A DNA stretch of 64,000 nucleotides. Source: Cystobacterineae bacterium. Lineage in GTDB: Bacteria; Myxococcota; Myxococcia; Myxococcales; Myxococcaceae. This document shows positions 49,493 through 59,088 of this stretch, one piece after another. The translations under genes were made by a program, and so were the position numbers. Where the stretch lies: assembly GCA_009781495.1 (NCBI GenBank), contig WQYA01000001.1:112187-176186 (forward strand), written 5' to 3'. Every line of letters starts with the position of its first letter. Position 1 is the stretch's first letter. The notes beneath the pieces are model-generated. The model saw only the letters and a program-made list of their open reading frames with translations. It searched no databases and had not been told where the DNA came from.

Positions 49493-50408
49493 GGCAGACG
49501 CGCTCGGATTGAGAGCGCTGGCTCCACCTTCTGTTGAAGACGGGTTTGGGTTGGTACATTCGTGGTTGGGGCGGGCGGAGACGGTGGGAGCGGCCTACCA
49601 GGCGTGGGAGGCCTTGCGCTCTCAATATGCGAGTACTGCCCAAAGTTATGCGCGAAGGAGCGCAGCGCTTCGGTTATATGGCGAGTTTATTTTAGGGGCA
49701 GCTTCTCAAGCAGAGGGGGGGTGTGAGGGGGGCCGTGGAGAGGGGTTGGGGATTTTTGGGCCTGCGATAGAAGCGTTTATAGGTATCTCTCATCAGCGTT
49801 TGGAAGAGATTTCTCAGAAGTGGGCAAGCGCCCAGTCTCAAATGCGATGTTTTTTTGAGCAAGCCTCTGAAGAAATTGAGCAGGAAATTGTGCGCAGGGC
49901 AGACAGGACGCTGGCGGTGGTGCGTCCCAAGCTGCATTTAAGCATTCACTCCATGGGGAAAGGGCGCTGTATTTTGCAATTTGAGCGCATAGACGAATTG
50001 ACTTCTGTCCTTTTGTCCCGACTGATTTCGGGCAAAGTCCCCACGTGTGAAGGGTTTCTTTTTGATGATTCTGTCTCGCAGGCAGGCGATGCAGATGAGC
50101 TTCTCTATACGTCCTCCCTGTCTTCGCCTTCCGTTTTTCCGCCGTGGCCGCTTATTCGGGATTTTTTAAACGACAAAACCAAGCTGAGTGCTCCTTGGAA
50201 GGGGCAGATTCCCATTTTATGCGAGGGGGATATTTTATGGATATTGAAGCAGAAGGGTATCGTCATGGAGGTAGAGCAGGTAGCGATGGCAGATGCACGC
50301 TCCTGTGAAGTATTGGAAATAGCGAAGGCGCAGAAGGTAGTAGCTCATTTTTTAAGGTGGATGCGTGAGGGGAGAATAGAGTTACAGTTAAAGCCCAATG
50401 AGTTTTAG
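49485..50408 (+). CDS. Hypothetical protein
   Basis: Long open frame starting at the overlap with the previous stop; no recognised motif. Confidence 0.6.
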   Translation: MDEADALGLRALAPPSVEDGFGLVHSWLGRAETVGAAYQAWEALRSQYASTAQSYARRSAALRLYGEFILGAASQAEGGCEGGRGEGLGIFGPAIEAFIGISHQRLEEISQKWASAQSQMRCFFEQASEEIEQEIVRRADRTLAVVRPKLHLSIHSMGKGRCILQFERIDELTSVLLSRLISGKVPTCEGFLFDDSVSQAGDADELLYTSSLSSPSVFPPWPLIRDFLNDKTKLSAPWKGQIPILCEGDILWILKQKGIVMEVEQVAMADARSCEVLEIAKAQKVVAHFLRWMREGRIELQLKPNEF

Positions 50409-50450
50409 TGGGCATGGTTTTTTCTCGAATATGCAAGGTGGCTTATTCTC

Positions 50451-52967
50451 GTGAGAGGTCGTTTTCTCCGAAAGTTGGTGGTGGCCTTCCTCTGGGCATT
50501 GGGGATAAGCGGTTTTGCGAGTTTGTTGTTATATGCCCGTGCAGCCCCGAGTTCCGAGGGGGGATTGGCCTGGCTGCAATTCAGTTTGGCCCAGGGGCTT
50601 GAGCGACTGGAGCTTCGATTTTTTGATATTTTCTCTGTAGCCGCCAGCCGCAGCTCAGAGCGCACGCCGCTTGTGGTGCTTTCGGGCATAGACGAGCAGA
50701 CGTTGGCGAATGCGCGCGAGAGCGGAAAGCCCCTGCTAACGGTACAACCCTGGCCCAGGGAATACTATGGGAAAGTGGCCTTGCAGGCATTGCAGGAAGG
50801 CGCCTCTCAAGTTTGGGTTGAGCCTTTGCTTTCGAATGCGTCCATCCGCAATTACCCTTTGCAGGGAGGGGCCGTGGATGACGATGGTTTTTTTGCCCGA
50901 AGTTTGCGCAGCAACCCTCAAGGTTTCCTTTTGAGTTTTGGGGGCTCCACGGTGTTTTCGGTTTTGCCCGAAAAGCCTTTGCGGCCCATTTTGAGTTATG
51001 TAGGGACTTTTAAAAGTCTGGAAGAAAGCGAGGGGGGCATAGGGAATTTACTAAGACAAAATATGGGGGTTTTTTTATTTCCCAAAGAGACAAGCTGGGA
51101 GTTATGGGCGGGATGTGAAAGCCTGGAGCAGGCAGAAGCCGTTTTCCAAAAGCTTGGGCTGAGGTTTGAGAAGACGCGCCGTTTGGAAGCGGAGGACAGG
51201 GCCTTTGAAAGGGACGCGCACTGGTTGTTTTTGCGCCTGGCTGCTGTACGTGTAGAGGGTTTGGATGTTGGCCGACTCAAAGAGCTTCGCCGTTTGGACA
51301 TTCCGCTGACGCCTTTTCTGATTCGCGGGGTACGTTTTGGCTTTCAAGGGCTTGAGACAGACGAGGCGCAGCATGTGCGCTCTGTCCAGCATTTGGTAAG
51401 ATATAAAGATGCGGAGGGGGAGAACTGGGTATTGCCTTCTACGGCACTGGTTTTAGCGATGCGTTATTTGGGGGTGAAGACTCTGAAATACCAGGAGGGT
51501 TGTCTTTGGTTGGACGATCATTCCTTTCCAATGGCCGCGTCGGGAGAAAGCCATTTGCATTGGGATGCGGAGCGTATTTCCCACCCGGAGAGGGGGACGG
51601 CCAAGCGCTATATTCCCGCCTGGCGTATTTTGGCCAATGCCGAAGCCGGCGCTCAGAGTTTGCACCCCTATGACAATGAGCTTGCTTCCAAAATTCTTTT
51701 GCTCTCGGAGGTGACAGAGAAGAACCTTGTCAAGACGCCTGTTGGGGGGGCGGGAACTGCCGCCATAACGGCGCAGGCTTTGTCCAACATTGTTCGCCAA
51801 GAGGGGATAACGCGCAACCCCCTGCATTCCGACATTGGGTTGACGTTTGCTTTTGGAATTGCAGGAAGTTTGTTGGCGGTTGCCTATTCGCATTGGATTC
51901 GGAACCCTCGCGGGTGGCTCAGCCTGGGCGTCTGTTTGGCTGCGCTGGGTTTGGAATATTGGACAGCGAGAACCATGTTTCTTCAGCAGCAACTGTGGCT
52001 GGCGGTTGCAACGCCAGGCTTGGTATTCCTCTCAAGCTATTGGGCGACATTGGGCTATGCTGTGCGTTTGGAACAAAGCATTCGCGAGTTTGTTTTGCGC
52101 ACGCTGGGCTCAAGAAGTTTGGGCCGGCGACGCTCCAAACGCCACCAGCAGGTTGAGCACAGCTCCATTTTTTTGGGCCCGGAGAAAAAATTTGTTGCCG
52201 GGTTTTGCTCTGACATTGAGGGTTTTACACGCTTGGTCAGCCAAGTGTCGCCGGCGGTGTTGATGAAGGTGATGCAGGAATATTTGACGGACATGACGCA
52301 GGTTGTTTTGGATACCGATGGGCAGCCCGACAAATACCTCGGCGAGGGCATGGTGGCTTTTTGGGGGGCGCCCATTCCTGTGGAAGATCCGGTCCTGTCC
52401 GCCTGTGAAGCCGCATGCAGAATGCTGGAGATGTTTGACAAAAAGCGTCCTGAGTTTGAAAAGCAGTGTGGCGCGCCCTTGGTTTTTCGTGCGGGGATAG
52501 ATGTGGGCGAAGCCTTGGTTGGCAATATGGGAACAGCCCACCGTCAAACCTATACGGTGATTGGGGAGCCCATTGCGATGGCTGCAAAATTGGAGTCCAT
52601 CGCCTTTGAATATGGGGCCCATGTCCTCTGCACAGACTTGGTTGCCTACCGTGCGCAGGGGAAGTTTCAGTTTAGGGAACTCGATCGCATTCGATGGCCT
52701 CGCAAGGGTGAGCCATGTGCCATATTCGAATTGCTGGGAAGCGCTTTGGCGGCAAAAAAGGAATGGCTGGGCCGATATGAGGCGGCGCTGGGCTTTTATT
52801 ATGGCCGACGGTTTGACTTGGCCAAGGAGCTGTTTGAAAAATTGAGTGAAGAGACACAGGACGAAGTGTGTGCACTCTATGTCAAAAGAGCCGCACAGCT
52901 GATACTCCACCCCCCCCCTGAAGATTGGGATGGCGTATTTGAAAATCTTCCCCCAAACAAAACTTGA
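50451..52967 (+). CDS. CHASE2-domain class III adenylate/guanylate cyclase
   Basis: CHASE2-like N-terminus (RFFDIFSVAASRSSERTPLVVLSGIDEQTL), three TMs, cyclase FCSDIEGFTRLVSQVSP...PDKYLGEGMVAFWGAP...FRAGIDVGEALVGNMGT. Confidence 0.93.
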   Translation: MRGRFLRKLVVAFLWALGISGFASLLLYARAAPSSEGGLAWLQFSLAQGLERLELRFFDIFSVAASRSSERTPLVVLSGIDEQTLANARESGKPLLTVQPWPREYYGKVALQALQEGASQVWVEPLLSNASIRNYPLQGGAVDDDGFFARSLRSNPQGFLLSFGGSTVFSVLPEKPLRPILSYVGTFKSLEESEGGIGNLLRQNMGVFLFPKETSWELWAGCESLEQAEAVFQKLGLRFEKTRRLEAEDRAFERDAHWLFLRLAAVRVEGLDVGRLKELRRLDIPLTPFLIRGVRFGFQGLETDEAQHVRSVQHLVRYKDAEGENWVLPSTALVLAMRYLGVKTLKYQEGCLWLDDHSFPMAASGESHLHWDAERISHPERGTAKRYIPAWRILANAEAGAQSLHPYDNELASKILLLSEVTEKNLVKTPVGGAGTAAITAQALSNIVRQEGITRNPLHSDIGLTFAFGIAGSLLAVAYSHWIRNPRGWLSLGVCLAALGLEYWTARTMFLQQQLWLAVATPGLVFLSSYWATLGYAVRLEQSIREFVLRTLGSRSLGRRRSKRHQQVEHSSIFLGPEKKFVAGFCSDIEGFTRLVSQVSPAVLMKVMQEYLTDMTQVVLDTDGQPDKYLGEGMVAFWGAPIPVEDPVLSACEAACRMLEMFDKKRPEFEKQCGAPLVFRAGIDVGEALVGNMGTAHRQTYTVIGEPIAMAAKLESIAFEYGAHVLCTDLVAYRAQGKFQFRELDRIRWPRKGEPCAIFELLGSALAAKKEWLGRYEAALGFYYGRRFDLAKELFEKLSEETQDEVCALYVKRAAQLILHPPPEDWDGVFENLPPNKT

Positions 52968-52968
52968 A

Positions 52969-53307
52969 TTAGAGGATTCTTTTCCCAATTTCTTTAATAA
53001 AAACTAAGCTTAAACTTAACAAGCGTAAGGCCGTTTTTTGAATGCGCGCCTGCACTTCAATAGCAGACTTGTTGGCTTCAATTTGTGCATGGATAAGTTG
53101 TTTTCTTAACAAGGTTTCTACATCCTCTATGCTTAATTTGCCTTCTTCTAAATAAACCAAGGCTTCTTCAAGCTGGTGGGCAGCATTTTGGATATATTGC
53201 ACATTGTCTGTCTTGGCTGTTTTAAGCAAAGAGTCAAACTCAAGCTTGAGTTCATTTAAGGATTCATCCTTTATTTCATTCAATAAATTATTTATACTCA
53301 TTTGCAC
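52969..53307 (-). CDS. Hypothetical coiled-coil protein, AT-rich
   Basis: Open frame; start overlaps 3' end of the upstream lipoprotein gene. Confidence 0.55.
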   Translation of the reverse strand: MQMSINNLLNEIKDESLNELKLEFDSLLKTAKTDNVQYIQNAAHQLEEALVYLEEGKLSIEDVETLLRKQLIHAQIEANKSAIEVQARIQKTALRLLSLSLVFIKEIGKRIL

Positions 53308-53720
53308 ATTCCTTCCATTTTATTGTTTCTCGCACATTCGGCCGCCAAAGCGCTTTCATAAGCTTGGCTTGTTGAGTTGCTCAATATTTTGCTTTCGATT
53401 TCAGTCAACAGTCGGTCTTTCTTGCGAATGTTGTTTTCGTCTTCTTGGAAGGTATCTCGGAGAAGTTCAATATTCTTTGTGCGCAGCTTGTCACACATGG
53501 TTTGGGAGTGTTCCAAAGCTTTTTGAAAATCCATGTTGACGAGCTCTTTTTGGGTCTCAAATTTTTGCAACTCCCAAATATTGTTTTCTTTTTCTGTGAA
53601 TTCAGAAATAAAAGCAAGGTGGGAATCTTTCAAATTCATAACATTTATTTGAGATTGGGGGTTGAATGCAGATATGCAGCAACCTCCTAGAAATAAACAT
53701 ATAAAAACGATATTTTTCAT
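53298..53720 (-). CDS. Hypothetical small lipoprotein, AT-rich
   Basis: MKNIVFICLFLGGCCISAFNPQ lipobox; charged coiled-coil body. Confidence 0.6.
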   Translation of the reverse strand: MKNIVFICLFLGGCCISAFNPQSQINVMNLKDSHLAFISEFTEKENNIWELQKFETQKELVNMDFQKALEHSQTMCDKLRTKNIELLRDTFQEDENNIRKKDRLLTEIESKILSNSTSQAYESALAAECARNNKMEGMCK

Positions 53721-53935
53721 TTTTTCTTAGTTTCCTTTCAATGTTTTTATTTTTTGGCTGTCACTTCGAGCAAACTCTAATAGAAATTAAAACAATATAT
53801 GGGGTCATTTAAATTGTTAAAATAGGGTTTCCAGCTACCCCAGAAAACGAGTGGGGCTACCCCAGTATATATGAGCGATATAAACTAAGGCGATAAAGGT
53901 TTAGGGTTGTTTCATGAGAGCAGAGGTTATTGGCC

Positions 53936-55234
53936 TTAAACTTTCTTATGCGGAAGGGGATTGAGGCGGACGGCTTTTGCAAATGCAGCCTGGGCTTTTT
54001 TGGGCCCAACGGCAACAGCCCGGAGGTTTTCTTTGCAGAAGAGCTCTCTGGCCAGGTGGACAAGCTCTCGGGTTTTAATTTTGCGAATGCGTTCGAAACG
54101 GGCTTCAAAACTTTCGGGGCAATGAAAGAGTTCCGTTGCAGCCAGTCGATTCAAAAGTTCTCCGGGGCAGTCTTTTGCAAACTCAAGTTGCATTTGTTTT
54201 CTTCGTTTGGCGCGTCGCAACTCTTCGACAGCGAGTTTGGAATGTGTGAGTTTGGCCACTGTTTTGAGAATGCATTCCACAACCTGTGGAGCGTGGTTGG
54301 GGGTAGAAGCGCTGTCAATATTGAAGATGCCTATGTCCGAGAAACCTTCAAGCAGGGTTTCGACGGAATAAGCCAGTCCGCGTTTTTCGACGACTTCAAA
54401 CGGGAGCCAGGAGGAGAGTCCATCATCCAAAATATGTTGAAGGAGGTGGAGGTGGAGGTGGTGCTCATGGTTTTCAGGGACGGTGAGGAAGCTTAGGCGG
54501 AACAAAAGTTGGGATTCGTCTCTGGGGACATAAAGCAGCTTAGGCCCAAGCGTAGGGGGGGCGGGGGGAGGGGTTTCCCGGACGCGCTCTCCTTTGGGGA
54601 GGTGCGCGAAAGCCTTCTTTGCAGCGCGGGCCACTTTGTCGCAAGGCAGGGGCGAGGCGACGCCCAGCACCATGTTGGCGGCCACATAATGGCGCTCATA
54701 GTGTGCCATGAGTTGTTTTTTTGAAATATGGAGGAGGCTTTGGGGCGTACCCGCAATTTTAAAGGCCAACGGGTGTCCATTGAAGAGTTGCATTTTGGAC
54801 AAGTTGTCCAAGTCAATGTCCTCTCCCTTATCGTCGACTTCATCCAACATTTCTTCGAGGACGATGCGTTTTTCAACAGAGAGTTTGTGAAGCCTGGGGG
54901 CGGAAAGCATGTTGCCCAGAATGCGCAAAGCTTTTTCCAGGCCACTGGGGTGGCATGCCGTATAATAATAACTGAAATCCCTCATGCTAACCGCATTAAG
55001 GCTACCGCCCACCCACTCTATGGCGAGATTCATTTGACGTGTATTGGGGCAACGGCTGCTTCCTCTGAAGAAGAGGTGCTCCAGCAGGTGGCTGACGCCG
55101 TTGTTTTGGGCCGTTTCATGTCGGGAGCCGACGCGCACATAGACGCAAAGCAGTGCGGACTGCAGGTGTGGCATTTGGAGGGAGACCAGAGTCAGCCCAT
55201 TGGGGAGGAGGGTTTTTTGATGGAGGACATTCAC
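53936..55234 (-). CDS. M16-family zinc peptidase
   Basis: NNGVSHLLEHLFFRGSSRCPN (HxxEH), typical N-terminal TLVSLQMPHLQSALLCVYVRVGSRHE. Confidence 0.94.
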   Translation of the reverse strand: MNVLHQKTLLPNGLTLVSLQMPHLQSALLCVYVRVGSRHETAQNNGVSHLLEHLFFRGSSRCPNTRQMNLAIEWVGGSLNAVSMRDFSYYYTACHPSGLEKALRILGNMLSAPRLHKLSVEKRIVLEEMLDEVDDKGEDIDLDNLSKMQLFNGHPLAFKIAGTPQSLLHISKKQLMAHYERHYVAANMVLGVASPLPCDKVARAAKKAFAHLPKGERVRETPPPAPPTLGPKLLYVPRDESQLLFRLSFLTVPENHEHHLHLHLLQHILDDGLSSWLPFEVVEKRGLAYSVETLLEGFSDIGIFNIDSASTPNHAPQVVECILKTVAKLTHSKLAVEELRRAKRRKQMQLEFAKDCPGELLNRLAATELFHCPESFEARFERIRKIKTRELVHLARELFCKENLRAVAVGPKKAQAAFAKAVRLNPLPHKKV

Positions 55235-56778
55235 GCGCGCGGAAGCTTTAGCACAAACTCTGTGCCTTCAGGCCCTGTCTTTGTGACTTCAAGGCTGCCG
55301 CCTTGCATACTCAGCAGTTGTGTTGAAAGCGCCAGGCCAAGCCCCGAGCCCCCCTCTTTGGTTGTGAAAAAGGGCTTAAAAATTTCACTCAGAATGTTTT
55401 GCTCAATGCCTTTGCCGGAATCCGCAAAGCCAATATGGACAAAAGCGTCCTCCTGACGCGTAGATATGTGCAGCACCCCCCCCTCGCTCATGGCTTCTTT
55501 GGCATTTTTCAAGAGGTTAAGAATCACCTGGCGGATTTGTGCCTCATCCACTTTACAAAAGAGGGGCAAGGGGAAGAGGGCTGTTTCTATGCATATATTT
55601 GCATTTTTAAACTCTTCTTCATGAAAGTGGAGGATGGACTGGGTGAGGGCATTCATGTCTTCCAGTTGTAGGGAGGGAGGGGGGAGCCTGGCGAGCTTCA
55701 AATATTCATCCGTAATGTCCGCGACGCGATCCACTTCACGGACGATGGCCGAAATGAGCTCTTCGGTTTCTATTTTTTGTTGGGGGGTTGAGAATTGTGC
55801 TTGGCTGAGTTGCTCCAGGAGAAGCTCGGCGTTGAGGCCGATGGAGGAGAGGGGGTTGCGCACTTCATGTGCCAGTTGGGCGGAGATACGGCCTGCTGCG
55901 GCCAGTTGTTTGGCCTGAAGGAGTTGGGATTGTTGTTTTTCGAGGAGGGACTGGCGCTCTTTGAGGGCCAAAACCATGGCATCAAACTCGCGGGCGAGCA
56001 AAGCGATGTCGTCGTCTCCTTTAAGTCCGAGGAAAGCCGAATAGTCCCCCTCGCGTATGGCCGCAATACCCCTATGCAAAGTACGGATGGGGCGCAGGTG
56101 GCGAATGGAGACGATGGTGGCCAAAAGCCCAATAAGGACGGAGAGGATGGAGAGGGCGACGATGAGGATGCCGTTTTTTTGTTCTCTGTTTTGGGCTTTG
56201 GAGAGGCGGGAGAGGATGTGGTTGGAGAGCGCGTTTTGAACGAATTGGAAATAATTTTGCAGGGCAAGTTCTTGCTTTTGCAGTTGGTTAAACGACTCTT
56301 CGAGGTTGAAGTCCTCTTGAGCTGAAGCGATGCGTCCCAGCGTATTTTTCGTATAGTCCTCATAAGCGGCATAGCGTTTGCTTGCCTCGTCGAAGCGGGC
56401 AGCAAAGTCTTCGAGGGCTGCTTTTTCGGAGAGGGGAGCGAAGGCGAGGGCGGTTTGGGCTTTGGTTTTGGCCTCATCCAGTTTTAAGCGAATGGTACTG
56501 GGGAAATACATGAGGGCGAGGCGCGCCCATTGTTGTTGAAGCGCCCAGTCGCCTTCTTCCGCCAAGAGAGCGGTTTCTTTCTCATAGGCGTTGTGAAGCG
56601 TTTGGACGTCGGCGATGGTTTTGGCCAATTGCAGATAGCCGTCGCCGAGGAGTTGGACTTCTATTTGATTTTGTCGAATTGTGAGGATGCTGACGAGAGA
56701 AACTGTGCTAGAAGCGAGGAGGACGGCGGCGAACCCAATCAATATTCGCGTGGCGAGAGAAATACGCATAAGGCTCAA
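55231..56778 (-). CDS. Sensor histidine kinase with HAMP domain
   Basis: Two TMs, HAMP-like IRHLRPIRTLHRGIAAIREGDYSAFLGL, H-box AQLAHEVRNPLSSIGLNAELL, N/G boxes LLKNAKEAMSEGG, GFADSGKGI, GGSGLGLALS. Confidence 0.95.
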   Translation of the reverse strand: MSLMRISLATRILIGFAAVLLASSTVSLVSILTIRQNQIEVQLLGDGYLQLAKTIADVQTLHNAYEKETALLAEEGDWALQQQWARLALMYFPSTIRLKLDEAKTKAQTALAFAPLSEKAALEDFAARFDEASKRYAAYEDYTKNTLGRIASAQEDFNLEESFNQLQKQELALQNYFQFVQNALSNHILSRLSKAQNREQKNGILIVALSILSVLIGLLATIVSIRHLRPIRTLHRGIAAIREGDYSAFLGLKGDDDIALLAREFDAMVLALKERQSLLEKQQSQLLQAKQLAAAGRISAQLAHEVRNPLSSIGLNAELLLEQLSQAQFSTPQQKIETEELISAIVREVDRVADITDEYLKLARLPPPSLQLEDMNALTQSILHFHEEEFKNANICIETALFPLPLFCKVDEAQIRQVILNLLKNAKEAMSEGGVLHISTRQEDAFVHIGFADSGKGIEQNILSEIFKPFFTTKEGGSGLGLALSTQLLSMQGGSLEVTKTGPEGTEFVLKLPRA

Positions 56779-56870
56779 GAGCTTAAAGAGAATTTTTTGA
56801 AACGATTTTGGCTTTGTTTATTCTATGAGAAAGCATTTTCTTATGGGGAGTTTTGTTTAGGGGGGCACAA

Positions 56871-57989
56871 ATGAGGATCCATCTTTTCCTAGGGATTTGG
56901 GTAATGGGGTGGATAGGGGCATGTCCGGGGTTAGCGCAACCGCGGTTAGCTCTGTTTTTCATAGAGGGGGAGGTATCGGCGCAAGACACGCTAGAGGGGG
57001 TGAAGGCAGAGCTTATGGGGGCATTGTCCAAGAAGAAGGCTGAGGTGGAGCTGCTTCCCATGCCGCAGATTGTGAAACCCGCCGAGGTATTGATATTGCC
57101 CATGGTTTCAGCTGCCTTTCGTGAAGCCCACAAGGCCATGGAAGAGAAGCGTTATTCTGAGGCGCGGGTTTTGTTCAAAAAGGCGGTGGAGCTGGCTTTG
57201 GAAAGGCCGGAGCGTGCCCGATTTGGGCAAATTTTTGATGCTTATGTGGCATGGGCTGTTGCGAGTGTTGAAGATGGCGACGAGGAGGAAGCCAGAGCTG
57301 TCCTCAAGGTATTGGCAAGGCTTTCGCCCAATTATGCCTTGGCCAAAAACCTGCCTCCTGTATTTAAGCGGGAATTTGAGCGAGCCAAGCTTTTGACCAA
57401 CAAATTGCCCAAGGGTTCCATTTCCATTGAGTCACCTGAGGGTGCTGTGGTTTTTCTCAACGGCCAGCCTGCAGGCATTGCTCCGGTAGTTGTGCCGAAT
57501 TTGCCCTATGGGAAACACTATGTTTCGATGGAGGGCAAGCATTTTGACATGCGATTGGGGCAGGTGGTTGAATTGCGCTCTGCACAGGCGCAGCTCAGCG
57601 GCATTTTCAAAAAAATGACGCTGCGTTTGCCTGCCGGTTTTGTTGCAGATCCATCCTTGACGCCTTTTATAGGCGCAGATGAACTGGAGCGTTTAGAGGT
57701 TTTTTCCAAAAACCTAGGCGCCGCATTTGTTTGGGTAGGTTTTGTCAGAGAGGTAGAGCCGGGCTATTTCAATTTGTCCATGGCGCTTTTCCATGTGCAG
57801 AGGAAGTGTTTTTTGTCCCTGGCGCCGCTTGGTTTTTCAAAGAGTCTCGTTGGGAAGACTTTTTTGGGCAAAAGAATTTCCGAGGCAGTATTGCAGCGCA
57901 TCCGCACAGCGGACAAAGAAGCGCCTGCCGAGTTGCCTTTGGACTGGCGTGCGGCTGAGCCCGCGGAGCCTTCCTCTTTGGGGAATTAG
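56871..57989 (+). CDS. Secreted PEGA-domain protein with TPR-like region
   Basis: Signal-like N-terminus; GSISIESPEGAVVFLNGQPAGIAPVVVPNLPYGKHYVSMEGKHF. Confidence 0.8.
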   Translation: MRIHLFLGIWVMGWIGACPGLAQPRLALFFIEGEVSAQDTLEGVKAELMGALSKKKAEVELLPMPQIVKPAEVLILPMVSAAFREAHKAMEEKRYSEARVLFKKAVELALERPERARFGQIFDAYVAWAVASVEDGDEEEARAVLKVLARLSPNYALAKNLPPVFKREFERAKLLTNKLPKGSISIESPEGAVVFLNGQPAGIAPVVVPNLPYGKHYVSMEGKHFDMRLGQVVELRSAQAQLSGIFKKMTLRLPAGFVADPSLTPFIGADELERLEVFSKNLGAAFVWVGFVREVEPGYFNLSMALFHVQRKCFLSLAPLGFSKSLVGKTFLGKRISEAVLQRIRTADKEAPAELPLDWRAAEPAEPSSLGN

Positions 57990-58858
57990 GGAGGGGGATC
58001 GCCGAAGTCCGTTTCGGCGGTTTCGGAAGCGTCTTCCAGGGTTTCTGTGGCCAAATCCTCTGGGGGAAGCTCCGCGACAGAGGCTTGCAAGCCACAGCGG
58101 TTTTCGAGATCGCGCATGGCTCGAAGGATCAAATCTCTCTCCAGCAAAGTCCGGTTGAGCCGTTTTTCGAGCGCTCGAAATTTGTCTTTTTGCAGTTTGC
58201 CGGAGGAGCGGACATTTTTGAGTTGGCGTTGTCCAAGCTCAAAGCGGATTTTGAGGCTTTTGAGTTCCTTCTCCAACTCCTGCGTACGGCTGTGCTCTGC
58301 GGCCACCAGGCGTTCGGCATTCTCCAATTTTTCTTTTTCTGCGGGACTCAACTCTCTGAGGACTTTGGCCGGCTTAGCAGGTTTTATAGGGGGGGCTTGT
58401 ACCGGTGGGCTAGGGGAGGAGGGAGGCGGCGGCAAGGAGGAGGTTTTTTGGGTTTCCAACTCCAGCTTGAGTTTATTCAGCGCTGCTAAGAGATCCGCCG
58501 AATGAAGGCGTGCACTTTCTGTTTCCGCAATGGCCTGGCGCTCCAGTTGTTTTTGGGTTTTCAACTCGGCTTCGAGTTGTTTGTTTTTTTCGCGCGCCTC
58601 AAAGAGTTTTTGTTTGCTTTGGCGAAGCTCGTCCTTGGTTTTTTGAAACTCCCCCTTGGTTTTTTGAAGCTCCGCGGTTTTGGAATTGAGCGCTTCCAAC
58701 TCCAAGGCCCCAGGGTTTTCAGCCCGGGGGTTTTCCACATGGGCGGGGGAGGGTTTAGGCAGCGGCTTAGCCGTAGTGGGTTGGGGGCTACGCCTAAAAA
58801 TAAGCAGATAGAGGCATAATACCAAAGCCGAGGAGACAATAATAAGAGCAATTTCCAT
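57986..58858 (-). CDS. Coiled-coil membrane-anchored hypothetical protein
   Basis: N-terminal TM (MEIALIIVSSALVLCLYLLIF) then long heptad-like Glu/Lys/Leu region. Confidence 0.7.
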   Translation of the reverse strand: MEIALIIVSSALVLCLYLLIFRRSPQPTTAKPLPKPSPAHVENPRAENPGALELEALNSKTAELQKTKGEFQKTKDELRQSKQKLFEAREKNKQLEAELKTQKQLERQAIAETESARLHSADLLAALNKLKLELETQKTSSLPPPPSSPSPPVQAPPIKPAKPAKVLRELSPAEKEKLENAERLVAAEHSRTQELEKELKSLKIRFELGQRQLKNVRSSGKLQKDKFRALEKRLNRTLLERDLILRAMRDLENRCGLQASVAELPPEDLATETLEDASETAETDFGDPPP

Positions 58859-59088
58859 GAAACAGCCCCTTTTGGGAGAAAAACGCAATGGATGCTGCCC
58901 CAACCTCAACCCCCACCCTACCCCTCAACGCAAGCAGCTTTTTGTTATACAGCCTGTTTAATGCAGCATTGTGCCTTATGCCAAAAGAGAAACCGAGTGC
59001 AGCAGAAATTTGGAGAAAACCGACAGGGGGAGGGGTAGGTTTCTAAAGCCGATTGAGCAAAGGAAGTTTAGTTGCTAAGCCAAGGGCC

